Source of the DNA: JBHFEI01 sp041928815
GTDB lineage: Bacteria; Pseudomonadota; Alphaproteobacteria; Rhizobiales; Rhizobiaceae
Length of the DNA: 64,000 nucleotides
Assembly: GCF_041928815.1 (NCBI RefSeq)
Contig: NZ_JBHFEI010000016.1
Location: forward strand, 1-64,000
Direction of reading: 5' to 3'
The notes under the pieces were generated by a model. It had not been told where the DNA came from, searched no databases, and worked only from the letters and a program-made list of their open reading frames with translations. Position numbers and translations under genes: made by a program. Shown here piece by piece: positions 8,331 to 17,063 of this stretch (position 1 is the stretch's first letter; each line of letters opens with the position of its first letter).

Positions 8331-9374
8331 TCAGGCCGGCGGGTAGCGGTGCGCCGTGCCGTTGAAGTCGATGACGGTATGGCAGCCGCCGTCCCCGGCC
8401 GCGATCGTCGCCGCGGAAATCACCGTCTTGCCGTGGCCGCCGGGAATGTCCAGCACATAGGTCGGCTGGCAGAGGCCGGAAATGCGGCCGCGCAGCGCCG
8501 CCACCAGCGCCTGGCCCTCCTCGATCGTCAGGCGGAAATGGGCGGTGCCGGGCGCGAGGTCCGGATGGTGCAGGTAATAGGGCTTGATCCGCGCCTCGAC
8601 GAAGGCGCGCATGAGGGCCGCCAGCGTTTCGACATCGTCGTTGACGCCCCTAAGCAGCACCGACTGGCTGACCATCACGATGCCGGCATCGACCAGCCGG
8701 GCGCAGGCGGCCCGCGCCTGCGCCGTCAGTTCGCGTGGATGGTTTGCATGCAGCGCCACATAGGTCGTCTTGCCGCTCGCGTGGAGCGCCTCGATGAGCG
8801 CCGCATCGATCCGTCCCGGCTCGACCACCGGCACGCGGCTGTGGAGACGGACGATCTTCACATGGTCGATTTCCGAGAGCCGGCTCAATGTCTCGCCGAG
8901 GCGCCGCGGCGACAGCACCAGCGGATCGCCCCCGGTCAGGATCACTTCCCAGATGTCCTTGTGTTCCGCGATATAGGCGATCGCCGCGTCGAGTTCGCCG
9001 GCGGTCAGCGTGCCGAGCCCCTGCGGCCCGACCATCTCGCGGCGGAAGCAGAAGCGGCAATAGACCGGACAGACATGCACGGCCTTCAGCAGAACCCGGT
9101 CGGGATAGCGGTGGACGATGCCCGTCACCGGGCTGTGCGCGGTATCGCCGATCGGATCGGCGCGCTCGGCCGGATCGACGGCAAGCTCGGCGGCGTCTGG
9201 GACGAACTGGCGGGCGATCGGGTCGCGTTCGTCGGACGGGTCGATCAGCGCGGCGACCGCCGGCGTCACGGCGACGGCATAGCGCTCGGCGACCGCCGCG
9301 AGCGCCGGCGCGGCGCCCGGTGCGACCAGCCCAGCCCCGACGAGGGCCGGCAGGGATTTCAGCGGCGCCGTCAT
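8331..9374 (-). CDS. epmB: EF-P lysine 2,3-aminomutase (EpmB/KamA family radical SAM enzyme)
   Basis: The protein has 347 residues. The radical SAM cluster motif CxxxCxxC is seen as CPVYCRFCFRRE, followed by ILTGGDPLVLS and VALHANHPRELT, all typical of the KamA family. EpmB makes (R)-beta-lysine for modification of elongation factor P. Its ATG overlaps the epmA stop by 4 bp (ATGA), and efp is 160 bp beyond epmA, which supports the EF-P assignment over free-lysine metabolism. It lacks the long C-terminal part of clostridial KamA, as expected for EpmB. Confidence 0.9.
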   Translation of the reverse strand: MTAPLKSLPALVGAGLVAPGAAPALAAVAERYAVAVTPAVAALIDPSDERDPIARQFVPDAAELAVDPAERADPIGDTAHSPVTGIVHRYPDRVLLKAVHVCPVYCRFCFRREMVGPQGLGTLTAGELDAAIAYIAEHKDIWEVILTGGDPLVLSPRRLGETLSRLSEIDHVKIVRLHSRVPVVEPGRIDAALIEALHASGKTTYVALHANHPRELTAQARAACARLVDAGIVMVSQSVLLRGVNDDVETLAALMRAFVEARIKPYYLHHPDLAPGTAHFRLTIEEGQALVAALRGRISGLCQPTYVLDIPGGHGKTVISAATIAAGDGGCHTVIDFNGTAHRYPPA

Positions 9375-10426
9375 CGGTGGTCGGTCCGGGCGACGGGCGC
9401 CCAGATCACCTGTTCGATGCGCGGCGCCCCGGTCGCCAGCATCACCAGGCGGTCGAAGCCGAGCGCGATGCCGCTCGCCTCCGGCATGATCGCAAGGGCA
9501 GAGAGAAAATCCTCGTCGAGCGGATAGGTCTCGCCATAGACGCGCGCCTTCTCCGCCATCTCCATCTCGAAGCGCCGGCGCTGCTCGGCGGCATCCGTCA
9601 GCTCGCCGAAGGCATTGGCGAGCTCGACGCCGCAGGCATAGAGTTCGAAGCGCTCGGCGACGCGGGGATCGTCGGCGGCCGGACGGGCGAGGGCTGCCTC
9701 GGCGATCGGATAGCGGTCGAGGATCGTCGCCCGCGCCTGGCCGAGCTGCGGTTCGATCCGCTCGACCAGCGCCCGGCTGAAGAGGTCGGACCAGGTGTCG
9801 TCGTCCGCCACCCGCAGGCCGGCCCGGCGCATCGCGGCGGCGAGCCCGTCGCGATCGGTGGCGCCGTCCGCGCGGACGGTCGCAAGCAGGTCGATGCCGG
9901 TGAAGCGGTCGAAGGCATCGGCGACGGCGAGCCGCTCCGGTTCGAGGAAGGGATCGGTCGAGCGGCCCCTGTAGGTCAGGTGCCGCGCGCCGGCGGTCTC
10001 GGCGGCGAGCGCCAGCATCGCGGCGGCGTCGCCCATCAGCGCCTCGTAGCCTTCGCCGGCGCGATACCATTCGAGCATGGTGAATTCGGGATGGTGCAGC
10101 GGCCCGCGCTCGCGGTTGCGGTAGACATGGGCGAAGGAGAACAGCCGCGCCTCTCCGGCGCAGACGAGCTTCTTCAGCGCGAATTCCGGCGAGGTGTGCA
10201 GGTAGAGCGCGGCCGTGCTGCCGTCCGCATTCATCGCCTCGGTGCGGAAGGCATGCAGATGCGCCTCGTTGCCGGGCGAGACCTGCAGCGTCGCGGGATC
10301 GGCCTCGATGAAATCGCGGTCCTCGAAGAAGCCGCGCAGCGCCGCCTGGATGCGGTTGCGCGCCATCAGGAACGGCCGGCGATCGGCATGGACGTCAGGC
10401 GTCCAGAAGGGGGATGGATCGGGCAT
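9371..10426 (-). CDS. epmA: EF-P--(R)-beta-lysine ligase EpmA (GenX/PoxA)
   Basis: A 351-residue class II lysyl-tRNA-synthetase paralogue without the anticodon-binding domain. Class II motifs are visible: motif 2 FSFAHVYRNRERGPLHHPEFTMLEWY, and motif 3 near EASGIALGFDRLVMLATG. EpmA joins beta-lysine to the conserved lysine of EF-P. I chose the ATG at 10426 (MPDPSPFW); an upstream ATG at 10441 is possible. It forms an operon with epmB (4-bp overlap) and is divergent from efp. Confidence 0.92.
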   Translation of the reverse strand: MPDPSPFWTPDVHADRRPFLMARNRIQAALRGFFEDRDFIEADPATLQVSPGNEAHLHAFRTEAMNADGSTAALYLHTSPEFALKKLVCAGEARLFSFAHVYRNRERGPLHHPEFTMLEWYRAGEGYEALMGDAAAMLALAAETAGARHLTYRGRSTDPFLEPERLAVADAFDRFTGIDLLATVRADGATDRDGLAAAMRRAGLRVADDDTWSDLFSRALVERIEPQLGQARATILDRYPIAEAALARPAADDPRVAERFELYACGVELANAFGELTDAAEQRRRFEMEMAEKARVYGETYPLDEDFLSALAIMPEASGIALGFDRLVMLATGAPRIEQVIWAPVARTDHR

Positions 10427-10586
10427 CGGGCGGTCTCGCACACGCTTTCTTCGGGCGGCGGATGATGTCGGGCTGGAAATCCGGCCGGATATGGTTTAGG
10501 TGCGGCCTCACTTAAGTCTTTTTGCATCCGGACGCCAGCGTCGTCGGCTCAGGCGGCCGCGTCCGGCGCGCTTCACGAGGTTCTCC

Positions 10587-11156
10587 ATGGTCAAGGTCAT
10601 CGCTTCTTCCGTCCGCAAGGGCAACGTGCTCGACGTCGACGGCAAGCTCTACGTCGTGCTCACCGCGCAGAACTTCCATCCCGGCAAGGGCACGCCGGTG
10701 ACGCAGGTCGACATGCGCCGCATCTCGGACGGCGTGAAGGTGTCGGAGCGCTACCGCACCACCGAGCAGGTCGAGCGCGCCTATGTCGAGGACCGCCCGC
10801 ACAGCTTCCTCTACGAGGACGGCGAGGGCTTCCATTTCATGAATCCGGAAAGCTACGACCAGCTCGTCGTCACCGAGGACATCGTCGGGGACCTGAAGCC
10901 CTACCTCCAGGAAGGCATGACGGTGACGCTTTCCGTGCACGAGGGCAATGCGATCGCGATCGAACTGCCGGCGCGCATGACCTTCGAGGTCGTCGAGACC
11001 GAGCCGGTGACCAAGGGCCAGACGGCGTCGTCGTCCTACAAGCCCGCGGTGCTGTCGAACGGCGTGCGCACCGCCGTGCCGCCCCATATCGAGGTCGGCA
11101 CCCGCATCGTCATCATGACCGAGGATGCGTCCTACGTCGAACGCGCCAAGGACTGA
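10587..11156 (+). CDS. efp: Elongation factor P
   Basis: The protein has 189 residues: an N-terminal KOW-like domain and two OB domains, with the C-terminal signature SYKPAVLSNG...VPPHIEVGTRI. Lys34 lies in HPGKGTP, the site modified by EpmA/EpmB in other bacteria. EF-P relieves ribosome stalling at polyproline stretches. Both modification genes are encoded divergently just upstream, so the beta-lysylation route is probably intact here. Confidence 0.97.
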   Translation: MVKVIASSVRKGNVLDVDGKLYVVLTAQNFHPGKGTPVTQVDMRRISDGVKVSERYRTTEQVERAYVEDRPHSFLYEDGEGFHFMNPESYDQLVVTEDIVGDLKPYLQEGMTVTLSVHEGNAIAIELPARMTFEVVETEPVTKGQTASSSYKPAVLSNGVRTAVPPHIEVGTRIVIMTEDASYVERAKD

Positions 11157-11260
11157 GGCCTCGCCACAATTCCGCCCGATAGGTTAAGTTTCGCCTCAGG
11201 CATTTTATAAATCCGGTGGTAGAATGGGCTCCGTGTGGGTCCATTCGTCACGGGGTTTGC

Positions 11261-12532
11261 ATGTTTCTTTTGTCGCGTCTGATGCGGGCCTTCGTCCGCA
11301 AGGGTCACCTGACCATCATCGATGCCGCGGGCAGGCGGCATGTGTTCAGCGGCGAGCCCGGTCCGCGGGTGACGGTCCGCCTGCATGATCCGAAACTCCA
11401 CTGGACGCTTGCGACCGATCCCGAAATGGCGGCGGGCGAGGCCTATATGGACGGCACGATCACCTTCGAGGAGGGGTCGGGCCTCAAGGACATGCTGGAG
11501 CTCTACGGCAGCAACGTCACCTATCTCGAGGCGCATCCGCTGCAGAAGGCGATCCTCTGGTTCCGCGGCCTGTTCAAGCGGCGCCAGCAGTCGAACCGCA
11601 AGGGCGAGGCCGAGCAGCACGTCGCCCACCACTACGACATCGGCAACGATTTCTACCGGCTCTTCCTCGACCGCAACATGCTCTATTCCTGCGCCTATTT
11701 CCGCGAGGCGGGAGAAACGCTGGAGGAGGCGCAGCGCAACAAGCTGCGGCTGATCGCGGCCAAGCTCGACCTGAAACCCGGCCAGCGCATCCTCGACATC
11801 GGCAGCGGCTGGGGCGACATGGCGCTCTATCTCGCCAGCATGGAGAATGTCGAGGTTGTCGGCGTGACGCTGTCGAGGGAGCAGCAGGCGCTGTCGACGG
11901 AACGCGCGCGGCAGGCGGGCCTTGCCGACCGCGTCCGCTTCGAGCTGAAGGACTACCGCGACGTCGAGGGGCCGTTCGACCGCATCGTCTCCGTCGGCAT
12001 GTTCGAGCATGTCGGCGTCGGCCATTACGACGAGTTCTTCGCCAAGGTGAAATCGCTGTTGCCGGAGGACGGGCTGGCGCTCCTCCATTCGATCGGCCAC
12101 ATGACGCCGCCGACGGTGGCCAGCACATGGATCCACAAGTACATCTTTCCCGGAGGCTATACGCCGGCGCTCTCCGAGGTGTTCCCGCATGTCGAGAACA
12201 ACGGGCTCTGGGTCACGGACCTCGAATTCCTGCGGCTGCATTACGCGACGACGCTCGCCCACTGGGAGGCGCGTTTCCGGGAGAACCGCGATACCGTCGT
12301 CGAGATGTATGACGAACGCTTCGCCCGCATGTGGGAGTTCTACCTGCTCGCCTGCGAGGCGATGTTCCGCTACGGCAGCCAGCTCGTCTTCCACATGCAG
12401 CTCGCCCGCTCCCGCGCCGCCGCCCCGATCGTGCGCGACTACGTCACCGATACGCAGCGGCTCTATCTCGAGCGCGAGCGCACCCTTGCGCCGGTGCCGG
12501 CGCCCGAGCCGGCGCTGGCCGCCATGCCGTGA
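11261..12532 (+). CDS. cfa: Cyclopropane-fatty-acyl-phospholipid synthase
   Basis: The protein has 423 residues. It shows the CFA/mycolic acid synthase pattern: N-terminal lipid-contact domain, VAHHYDIGNDFYRLFLDRNM, the SAM loop ILDIGSGWGDMALYLA, GVTLSREQQALSTERA and SVGMFEHVGVGHYDEFF. It methylenates unsaturated acyl chains of membrane phospholipids. The ATG at 11261 gives the usual N-terminus; upstream GGGG can serve as a weak SD. Rhizobia often carry two cfa paralogues; which one this is cannot be said. Confidence 0.92.
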   Translation: MFLLSRLMRAFVRKGHLTIIDAAGRRHVFSGEPGPRVTVRLHDPKLHWTLATDPEMAAGEAYMDGTITFEEGSGLKDMLELYGSNVTYLEAHPLQKAILWFRGLFKRRQQSNRKGEAEQHVAHHYDIGNDFYRLFLDRNMLYSCAYFREAGETLEEAQRNKLRLIAAKLDLKPGQRILDIGSGWGDMALYLASMENVEVVGVTLSREQQALSTERARQAGLADRVRFELKDYRDVEGPFDRIVSVGMFEHVGVGHYDEFFAKVKSLLPEDGLALLHSIGHMTPPTVASTWIHKYIFPGGYTPALSEVFPHVENNGLWVTDLEFLRLHYATTLAHWEARFRENRDTVVEMYDERFARMWEFYLLACEAMFRYGSQLVFHMQLARSRAAAPIVRDYVTDTQRLYLERERTLAPVPAPEPALAAMP

Positions 12533-12553
12533 GGAGACGCTGGCGGGCCCCGT

Positions 12554-14047
12554 CTATCGCGGCTGCGGCTCCACCCAGCGATAGCCGAAATGGTAGAGGT
12601 CGCCGGGCCGGCCATAGTGATAGGGGACGGCGATGCTGCCGACCGGCGGATCCTTCCCCGCGAGCCAGGGACGAAGCGCCTCGGGAAAGGGGGGTGCCGG
12701 ATTGCCGCGCTGGCGCCAGACGATCAGCACCGGCCGGGCCGGGTCGGGCGCCTCGTCGGCGAGGAAGTGTTCGTAGCCCGGAATGACGACCGGCACGTCC
12801 GGGGCCTGGAGCCTGAGATTGCCCGCCATCTGCTGGTCGTCGGTGACGATCAGCGACGGCCGGCGCGGCTCGGTCGAAAGGATCGCCGCGATCGCCGGGC
12901 CGTAGGCGACGTTCATCTTTCCGTATGTCCCGAGGAGGCCCTGGACGGGCGGGCGCAGGGCGAGCGCGAGCGGCACGCCGACCATGACCACCGCGACGAG
13001 CCGGGCGAAACGGCGCGATCCGCCCTCGACGGGATCTGCGAGGAGCGCGAGCTTCAGGCTGAAATAGAGCGGCAGCAGGAAGAGATAGGGAACGAGCCAG
13101 CGGTCCTTGATGTTCGAGACGCCGCCGAACAGTACCATCATCGCGATGGCGGCGAGGATGACGAGGAACATCCGGCCGATCATCCGCGTCCAAGGATCCG
13201 AAAGTCTTAACGACCGGAGAAAGGACCGGCCGAAGCCGATCCAGAAGGCGGCGATCGTCGGCACCGAGAAGGCCACCACCGCCATCGCCAGCGACAGGAG
13301 CCCGCCCAGCGCCCGGCGGACGGGATCGTCGACGGCATTGCGTGTCATCTTGCCGATCGTCCGGCCGGTCGCGATATCGACATGGTCGGAGAACCACAGC
13401 GCATGCGGCGCGACGATCAGCAGCGCGACCACCACCGTCAGCAGGAAACGCGGATCGAAAAGCCTGCGCCGGAAGGCGGCATCGGGCAGGAGCGCGAGGC
13501 CGGCGGCAAGCGGCAGGAGGGCGAAATTATACTTGGAAAGCAGGCCGAGGCCGACGGCGATACCGGTCAGCGCATAGGTGAACGGGCGCGGATTTTTGAG
13601 CGTGGCGACGAGCGCGGCCATGAACAGCGCGGCGGCGAAGAGCACGGCGACGGTGTGCGTCAGGTCCCGCTGCGCCTCGAAGGCGATCTGCGGCAGCGTC
13701 AGCAGCCCGGCGACGGCGGTCATCACCAGCCTCTCGTCGCGCATGACGAGGCGGGCGGTCAGCGCCACCAGCCCGAAGCAGCAGAAGAGCATCGCATTCT
13801 TCAGCACGGAAAGCGCCAGCACCGTGTCGCCGAAAAGCTGGACGGCGCCGTATTGCAGCCAGTTGTAGAAGGGCGGCTGGCTGTCATAGCCGACCGCCAG
13901 CCACTGGGCGAGGAAGAGCTGCTGGCCCTCGTCCAGCTCCAGGCTGCCGGGAAGCCAGAGGCGCACGAGGACATGGACGGCGAAGTAGACGGCCAGCGCC
14001 AGCATCAGTGCGCCCGTTCCCCGCGTCAGCGGGCCTGTCACCCTCAC
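12554..14047 (-). CDS. GT39/ArnT-like membrane glycosyltransferase
   Basis: A 497-residue polytopic protein with 10 or more hydrophobic helices. The first periplasmic loop shows LELDEGQQLFLAQWLAVGYD, with the acidic pair typical of PMT/ArnT-type GT-C enzymes, and DSQPPFYNWLQ. It ends in a periplasmic domain. It probably transfers a sugar from a polyprenyl-phosphate carrier to lipid A or another envelope acceptor. It overlaps the upstream GT2 gene by 4 bp, and the GT2 enzyme would make its lipid-linked donor. Confidence 0.85.
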   Translation of the reverse strand: MRVTGPLTRGTGALMLALAVYFAVHVLVRLWLPGSLELDEGQQLFLAQWLAVGYDSQPPFYNWLQYGAVQLFGDTVLALSVLKNAMLFCCFGLVALTARLVMRDERLVMTAVAGLLTLPQIAFEAQRDLTHTVAVLFAAALFMAALVATLKNPRPFTYALTGIAVGLGLLSKYNFALLPLAAGLALLPDAAFRRRLFDPRFLLTVVVALLIVAPHALWFSDHVDIATGRTIGKMTRNAVDDPVRRALGGLLSLAMAVVAFSVPTIAAFWIGFGRSFLRSLRLSDPWTRMIGRMFLVILAAIAMMVLFGGVSNIKDRWLVPYLFLLPLYFSLKLALLADPVEGGSRRFARLVAVVMVGVPLALALRPPVQGLLGTYGKMNVAYGPAIAAILSTEPRRPSLIVTDDQQMAGNLRLQAPDVPVVIPGYEHFLADEAPDPARPVLIVWRQRGNPAPPFPEALRPWLAGKDPPVGSIAVPYHYGRPGDLYHFGYRWVEPQPR

Positions 14048-15069
14048 GTCTCCCGCATGTGGCGCGTGCGGATGATGTAATTGGTGTCGTCGGTGCGCAG
14101 CCGTGCCAGCATTTCGGCGAGGATGCCGGTGGTGATCGTCTGGATCGAGGCGAGGAACAGCATGACGGCGACGATCAGCATCGGCCGCGTGCCGATCGCC
14201 TCGCCGAGGATGAACTTGACCCAGGCGAGGTGGAGGAACATCAGCGAGCTCAGGCCGCCGAAGGCGAGCCCGATCGAGCCGAAGAAATGGCCCGGCCGCT
14301 GGCGGAACCGCATGAAGAACAGGACCGACAGGAGGTCGAGGAAGACGCGGAAGGTGCGCAGGATCCCGTATTTCGATTCGCCGAACTGGCGGGGATGGTG
14401 CCTGACCACCATCTCGCCGATGCGCGAGGTCGGCACGACGCTTGCGACCCAGGCGGGGATGAAGCGGTGCATGCCGCCGAGGATGCGGATCTGCTTGATG
14501 ATCGCTGCCCGGTATAGCTTGAGGCCGCAGCCATAGTCATGGATGTGCACGCCGGTGACGCGGCGGATCAGCCGGTTGGCGATCCAGGAGGGGATGAGTC
14601 GCAGCACCAGCCCGTCCTGCCGCGCCTTGCGCCAGCCGCAGAGCAGGTCGAGGTCGCGCTCCTCCAGGGTTCGGACCATCGCCGGAATGTCGTCGGGATC
14701 GTTCTGCAGGTCGCCGTCGAGCATGACGATGAGTTCGCCGCGCGCCGCGTCGATGCCGGCCTGGAGCGCCGCCGCCTTGCCGAAATTGCGCTGGAACTCG
14801 ATGATGTGCAGGTCGAGCTCCGCCCGGGCGAATTCCCTGCGGAGATTGGTAAGCGTGCCGTCCGTCGAGCCGTCGTCGACGACGACGAGTTCCCAGCGCC
14901 GGCCGAAATCCTTGAGTGCGTCGCAGATCCGCTGGACGAGCGGCGCGATGCTTTCCTCCTCATTGCACACCGGCACGAGCACGGTGAGCGCCACCGCGCC
15001 GGCCGGGTCGCCATCGGGCTGCGGAGCGGAAGGGATTTGCGGCACGTCGGCACTCCGGCTGGTCTTCAT
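14044..15069 (-). CDS. GT2 polyprenyl-phosphate glycosyltransferase (ArnC/DPM1-like)
   Basis: The protein has 341 residues. The GT2 catalytic region shows VLVPVCNEEESI, LVVVDDGSTDGT and MLDGDLQNDPDDIP (DxD-type). Two C-terminal helices (SIGLAFGGLSSLMFLHLAWV and PMLIVAVMLFLASIQTITTG) anchor it in the membrane. It most likely charges undecaprenyl phosphate with a sugar that the overlapping GT39 gene then uses. The sugar is unknown. Confidence 0.88.
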   Translation of the reverse strand: MKTSRSADVPQIPSAPQPDGDPAGAVALTVLVPVCNEEESIAPLVQRICDALKDFGRRWELVVVDDGSTDGTLTNLRREFARAELDLHIIEFQRNFGKAAALQAGIDAARGELIVMLDGDLQNDPDDIPAMVRTLEERDLDLLCGWRKARQDGLVLRLIPSWIANRLIRRVTGVHIHDYGCGLKLYRAAIIKQIRILGGMHRFIPAWVASVVPTSRIGEMVVRHHPRQFGESKYGILRTFRVFLDLLSVLFFMRFRQRPGHFFGSIGLAFGGLSSLMFLHLAWVKFILGEAIGTRPMLIVAVMLFLASIQTITTGILAEMLARLRTDDTNYIIRTRHMRET

Positions 15070-15122
15070 GGGGCCTTCTGTTATAGCGAAGCCTTGAACA
15101 TGGCAATCGGAGCGGCCGCGGC

Positions 15123-15197
15123 ATGCAGGAGGAAACGGACGGGATCGTCGGAAGAGGATTGGCCGCCCCTGCGCGCGCAACCGGTCGCGGCCGATGA
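15123..15197 (+). other. Possible leader ORF coupled to the next membrane gene
   Basis: ATG 15123 opens a 24-codon frame (MQEETDGIVGRG...). Its TGA (15195-15197) overlaps the ATG at 15194 of the next gene as ATGA. GGAG lies about 10 nt upstream of it, while the downstream ATG has no Shine-Dalgarno of its own. Coupled translation is an inference; chance is a real alternative. Confidence 0.3.
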
Positions 15198-16117
15198 ACC
15201 GGATCACCCTGCTGACCGTCGCCGTCGTCGTCCTCTATGCGCTCTTCATCGAATGGATGTTCGGCTGGGCGGCGATCCTTGCCGGCTGGAAGGCGGTCGG
15301 CCTGCCGGCGGTGATGGCGGCGCTTGCCCTTCTGGTTGCCACCTATGCCGTGCGCACCCACCGCATGCGCGACTATTTTCCGCGCGAGACCGCCGGCCGA
15401 GGCGTGAGGCTGTTCCGCGTCGTGCAGGTGCACAATCTCCTGAACATCATGCTGCCCTTCCGTGCCGGCGAGACCAGCTTTCCGGTGCTGATGCGGGCGG
15501 AATTCGGCATTCCGCTGGCGCGCGGCGCGGCGGCGCTCGTCGTGCTGAGGCTGCTCGACCTGCACGCGCTCGCCGCCGCCGCCGGCCTGGGCCTGGTGCT
15601 GGCCGCGCCGGATCCGAGCGCCGCCGGGGCGCTCTGGCTGGCCTTCCTCGTCCTGCCGCTCCTCCTCTTTCCGCTGCGCCGGCCGCTTCTTTCGAAGGCG
15701 CGTCGCCTTCTGCCGCAGCGCCTTTCGGGCATGGTCGCACATGTGGAGGCCGGCATTCCGCCCGATCTCGGCGCCTTCCTGCGGGCCTGGGCCCTGACGG
15801 TGGTCAACTGGGGCGTGAAGGTTCTGGTGCTGGCCTGGGTGCTCGGGCTGATGGGCGTCGCCCCCGTCGCCGCCACCTTCGGCGGCGCGCTCGGCGGGGA
15901 ACTCTCCTCGGTTCTTCCCGTGCACGCGCCGGCCGGCGTCGGGACCTACCCGGCGGGAATCGCCGCCGGCGCCGCGGCCTTCGGCGGTGCCAGCATCAGC
16001 CTCGACACCCTCGGCCGGGCGAGCGTCAACACGCACCTGCTGATGGTCGTCTCGGCGCTGGCGGGCACCGGCCTTGCCCTGCTCCTCTCCGCATTCGAGG
16101 GCCGGCGGCCGGACTGA
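15194..16117 (+). CDS. LPG-synthase-type (UPF0104/AglD-like) integral membrane protein
   Basis: The protein has 307 residues and about seven to eight hydrophobic helices. The family pattern is seen as FRVVQVHNLLNIMLPFRAGETSFPVL, with the conserved PFRAGE-type loop, LRLLDLHALA and HAPAGVGTYPAGIAAGA. The homologous domain of MprF flips or transfers lipids; standalone members act in glycolipid handling. It is divergent from the GT2/GT39 pair, suggesting a shared envelope role. The start at 15194 has no clear SD. Confidence 0.8.
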   Translation: MNRITLLTVAVVVLYALFIEWMFGWAAILAGWKAVGLPAVMAALALLVATYAVRTHRMRDYFPRETAGRGVRLFRVVQVHNLLNIMLPFRAGETSFPVLMRAEFGIPLARGAAALVVLRLLDLHALAAAAGLGLVLAAPDPSAAGALWLAFLVLPLLLFPLRRPLLSKARRLLPQRLSGMVAHVEAGIPPDLGAFLRAWALTVVNWGVKVLVLAWVLGLMGVAPVAATFGGALGGELSSVLPVHAPAGVGTYPAGIAAGAAAFGGASISLDTLGRASVNTHLLMVVSALAGTGLALLLSAFEGRRPD

Positions 16118-16149
16118 CGCGAAGAGCGCCGGCATCGTCCGTCACCCCG

Positions 16150-16178
16150 TTGCGCTTTGGCGCGACTGCGGTTATAAG
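16150..16178 (+). promoter_or_regulatory. Sigma70-like promoter of the rpmI operon
   Basis: TTGCGC (16150-16155) and TATAAG (16173-16178) are separated by exactly 17 bp, about 100 bp before the rpmI start. The leader between them and rpmI contains a small AGACG/CGTCT hairpin. L20-type leader autoregulation is possible but cannot be shown from sequence. Confidence 0.6.
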
Positions 16179-16279
16179 CGCGCGTCCGAACGGTCCGGCA
16201 GGGCATGCCGTGGCCGTTCTTTACGCTGGAGACGGTCTTCGTCTGGCTGTCTCGACATCAAGAACAATGGAGTAGCAAA

Positions 16280-16483
16280 ATGCCCAAGATGAAGACGAAG
16301 TCGTCTGCCAAGAAGCGGTTCAAGATCACCGGAACCGGCAAGGTCCTGGCAGCCGCCGCCGGCAAGCGCCACGGCATGATCAAGCGGTCCAACAAGTTCA
16401 TTCGCGACGCGCGCGGCACCATGGTGCTCGCCGAAGCCGACGGCAAGAAGGTCGTCAAGAACTACCTGCCCAACGGTCTCTGA
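16280..16483 (+). CDS. rpmI: 50S ribosomal protein L35
   Basis: The protein has 67 residues, starting MPKMKTKSSAKKRFKITGTG and ending NYLPNGL, typical for alphaproteobacterial L35. It is a basic, large-subunit protein. The gene is 37 bp upstream of rplT, the standard rpmI-rplT pair. Confidence 0.98.
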   Translation: MPKMKTKSSAKKRFKITGTGKVLAAAAGKRHGMIKRSNKFIRDARGTMVLAEADGKKVVKNYLPNGL

Positions 16484-16520
16484 GACCTTCCGGCGTTCTG
16501 GATTTTAAGGAGATCATACC

Positions 16521-16925
16521 ATGGCACGTGTCAAGCGCGGTGTAACCGCCCATGCCAAGCACAAGAAGACGCTGAAGGCCGCCAAGGGTTTCTACGGCCG
16601 CCGCAAGAATACGATCCGCGCCGCCAAGGCGGCCGTCGATCGCTCCAAGCAGTTTGCCTACAAGGATCGCAAGATCAACAAGCGCAACTTCCGCGCCCTG
16701 TGGATCCAGCGCATCAATGCCGCCGTGCGCGAGCATGGCCTCACCTACGGCCGCTTCATCGACGGCCTGAACAAGGCCGGCATCGAGGTCGACCGCAAGG
16801 TCCTGTCCGACATGGCGATCCATGAGTCCGCCGCCTTTGGCGCGCTGGTCGCCGCCGCCAAGACGGCGCTGGAATACCTCAAGGACACCGGCACCCCGAA
16901 CGAGTTTGAAGGCGCGGTCAGCTAA
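16521..16925 (+). CDS. rplT: 50S ribosomal protein L20
   Basis: The protein has 134 residues, starting MARVKRGVTAHAKHKKTLK with the conserved FYGRRKNTIRAAKAAVDRS and WIQRINAAVREHGLTYGRFI segments. L20 is needed for early 50S assembly. The start has a clear AAGGAG. A strong intrinsic terminator follows. Confidence 0.98.
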   Translation: MARVKRGVTAHAKHKKTLKAAKGFYGRRKNTIRAAKAAVDRSKQFAYKDRKINKRNFRALWIQRINAAVREHGLTYGRFIDGLNKAGIEVDRKVLSDMAIHESAAFGALVAAAKTALEYLKDTGTPNEFEGAVS

Positions 16926-16961
16926 GCCAGCGCTTCCCGGCTCCGCATTTCGAGAATTGGG

Positions 16962-16994
16962 AAACCCGCGCTGGCAGGTCTGGCGCGGGTTTTT
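16962..16994 (+). terminator. Intrinsic terminator/attenuator between rplT and pheS
   Basis: AAACCCGCGC (16962-16971) and GCGCGGGTTT (16983-16992) form a perfect 10-bp stem around an 11-nt loop, and the right arm ends in a TTTTT run. It may end the ribosomal transcript fully, or only partly and so tune pheST expression. Confidence 0.9.
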
Positions 16995-17063
16995 CATTGG
17001 CCGATTCCCATGGACGGCGGGACCCGCGAGGCCCGGCCGCCGCCCGCTTCCGACGAGATGAAC

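Noticed and set aside
14539..16275. Plus-strand frame of 578 codons across the GT2 and membrane protein genes
   Set aside because: It runs antisense to one real gene and out of frame with another; composition is repetitive Arg/Ala/Gly.
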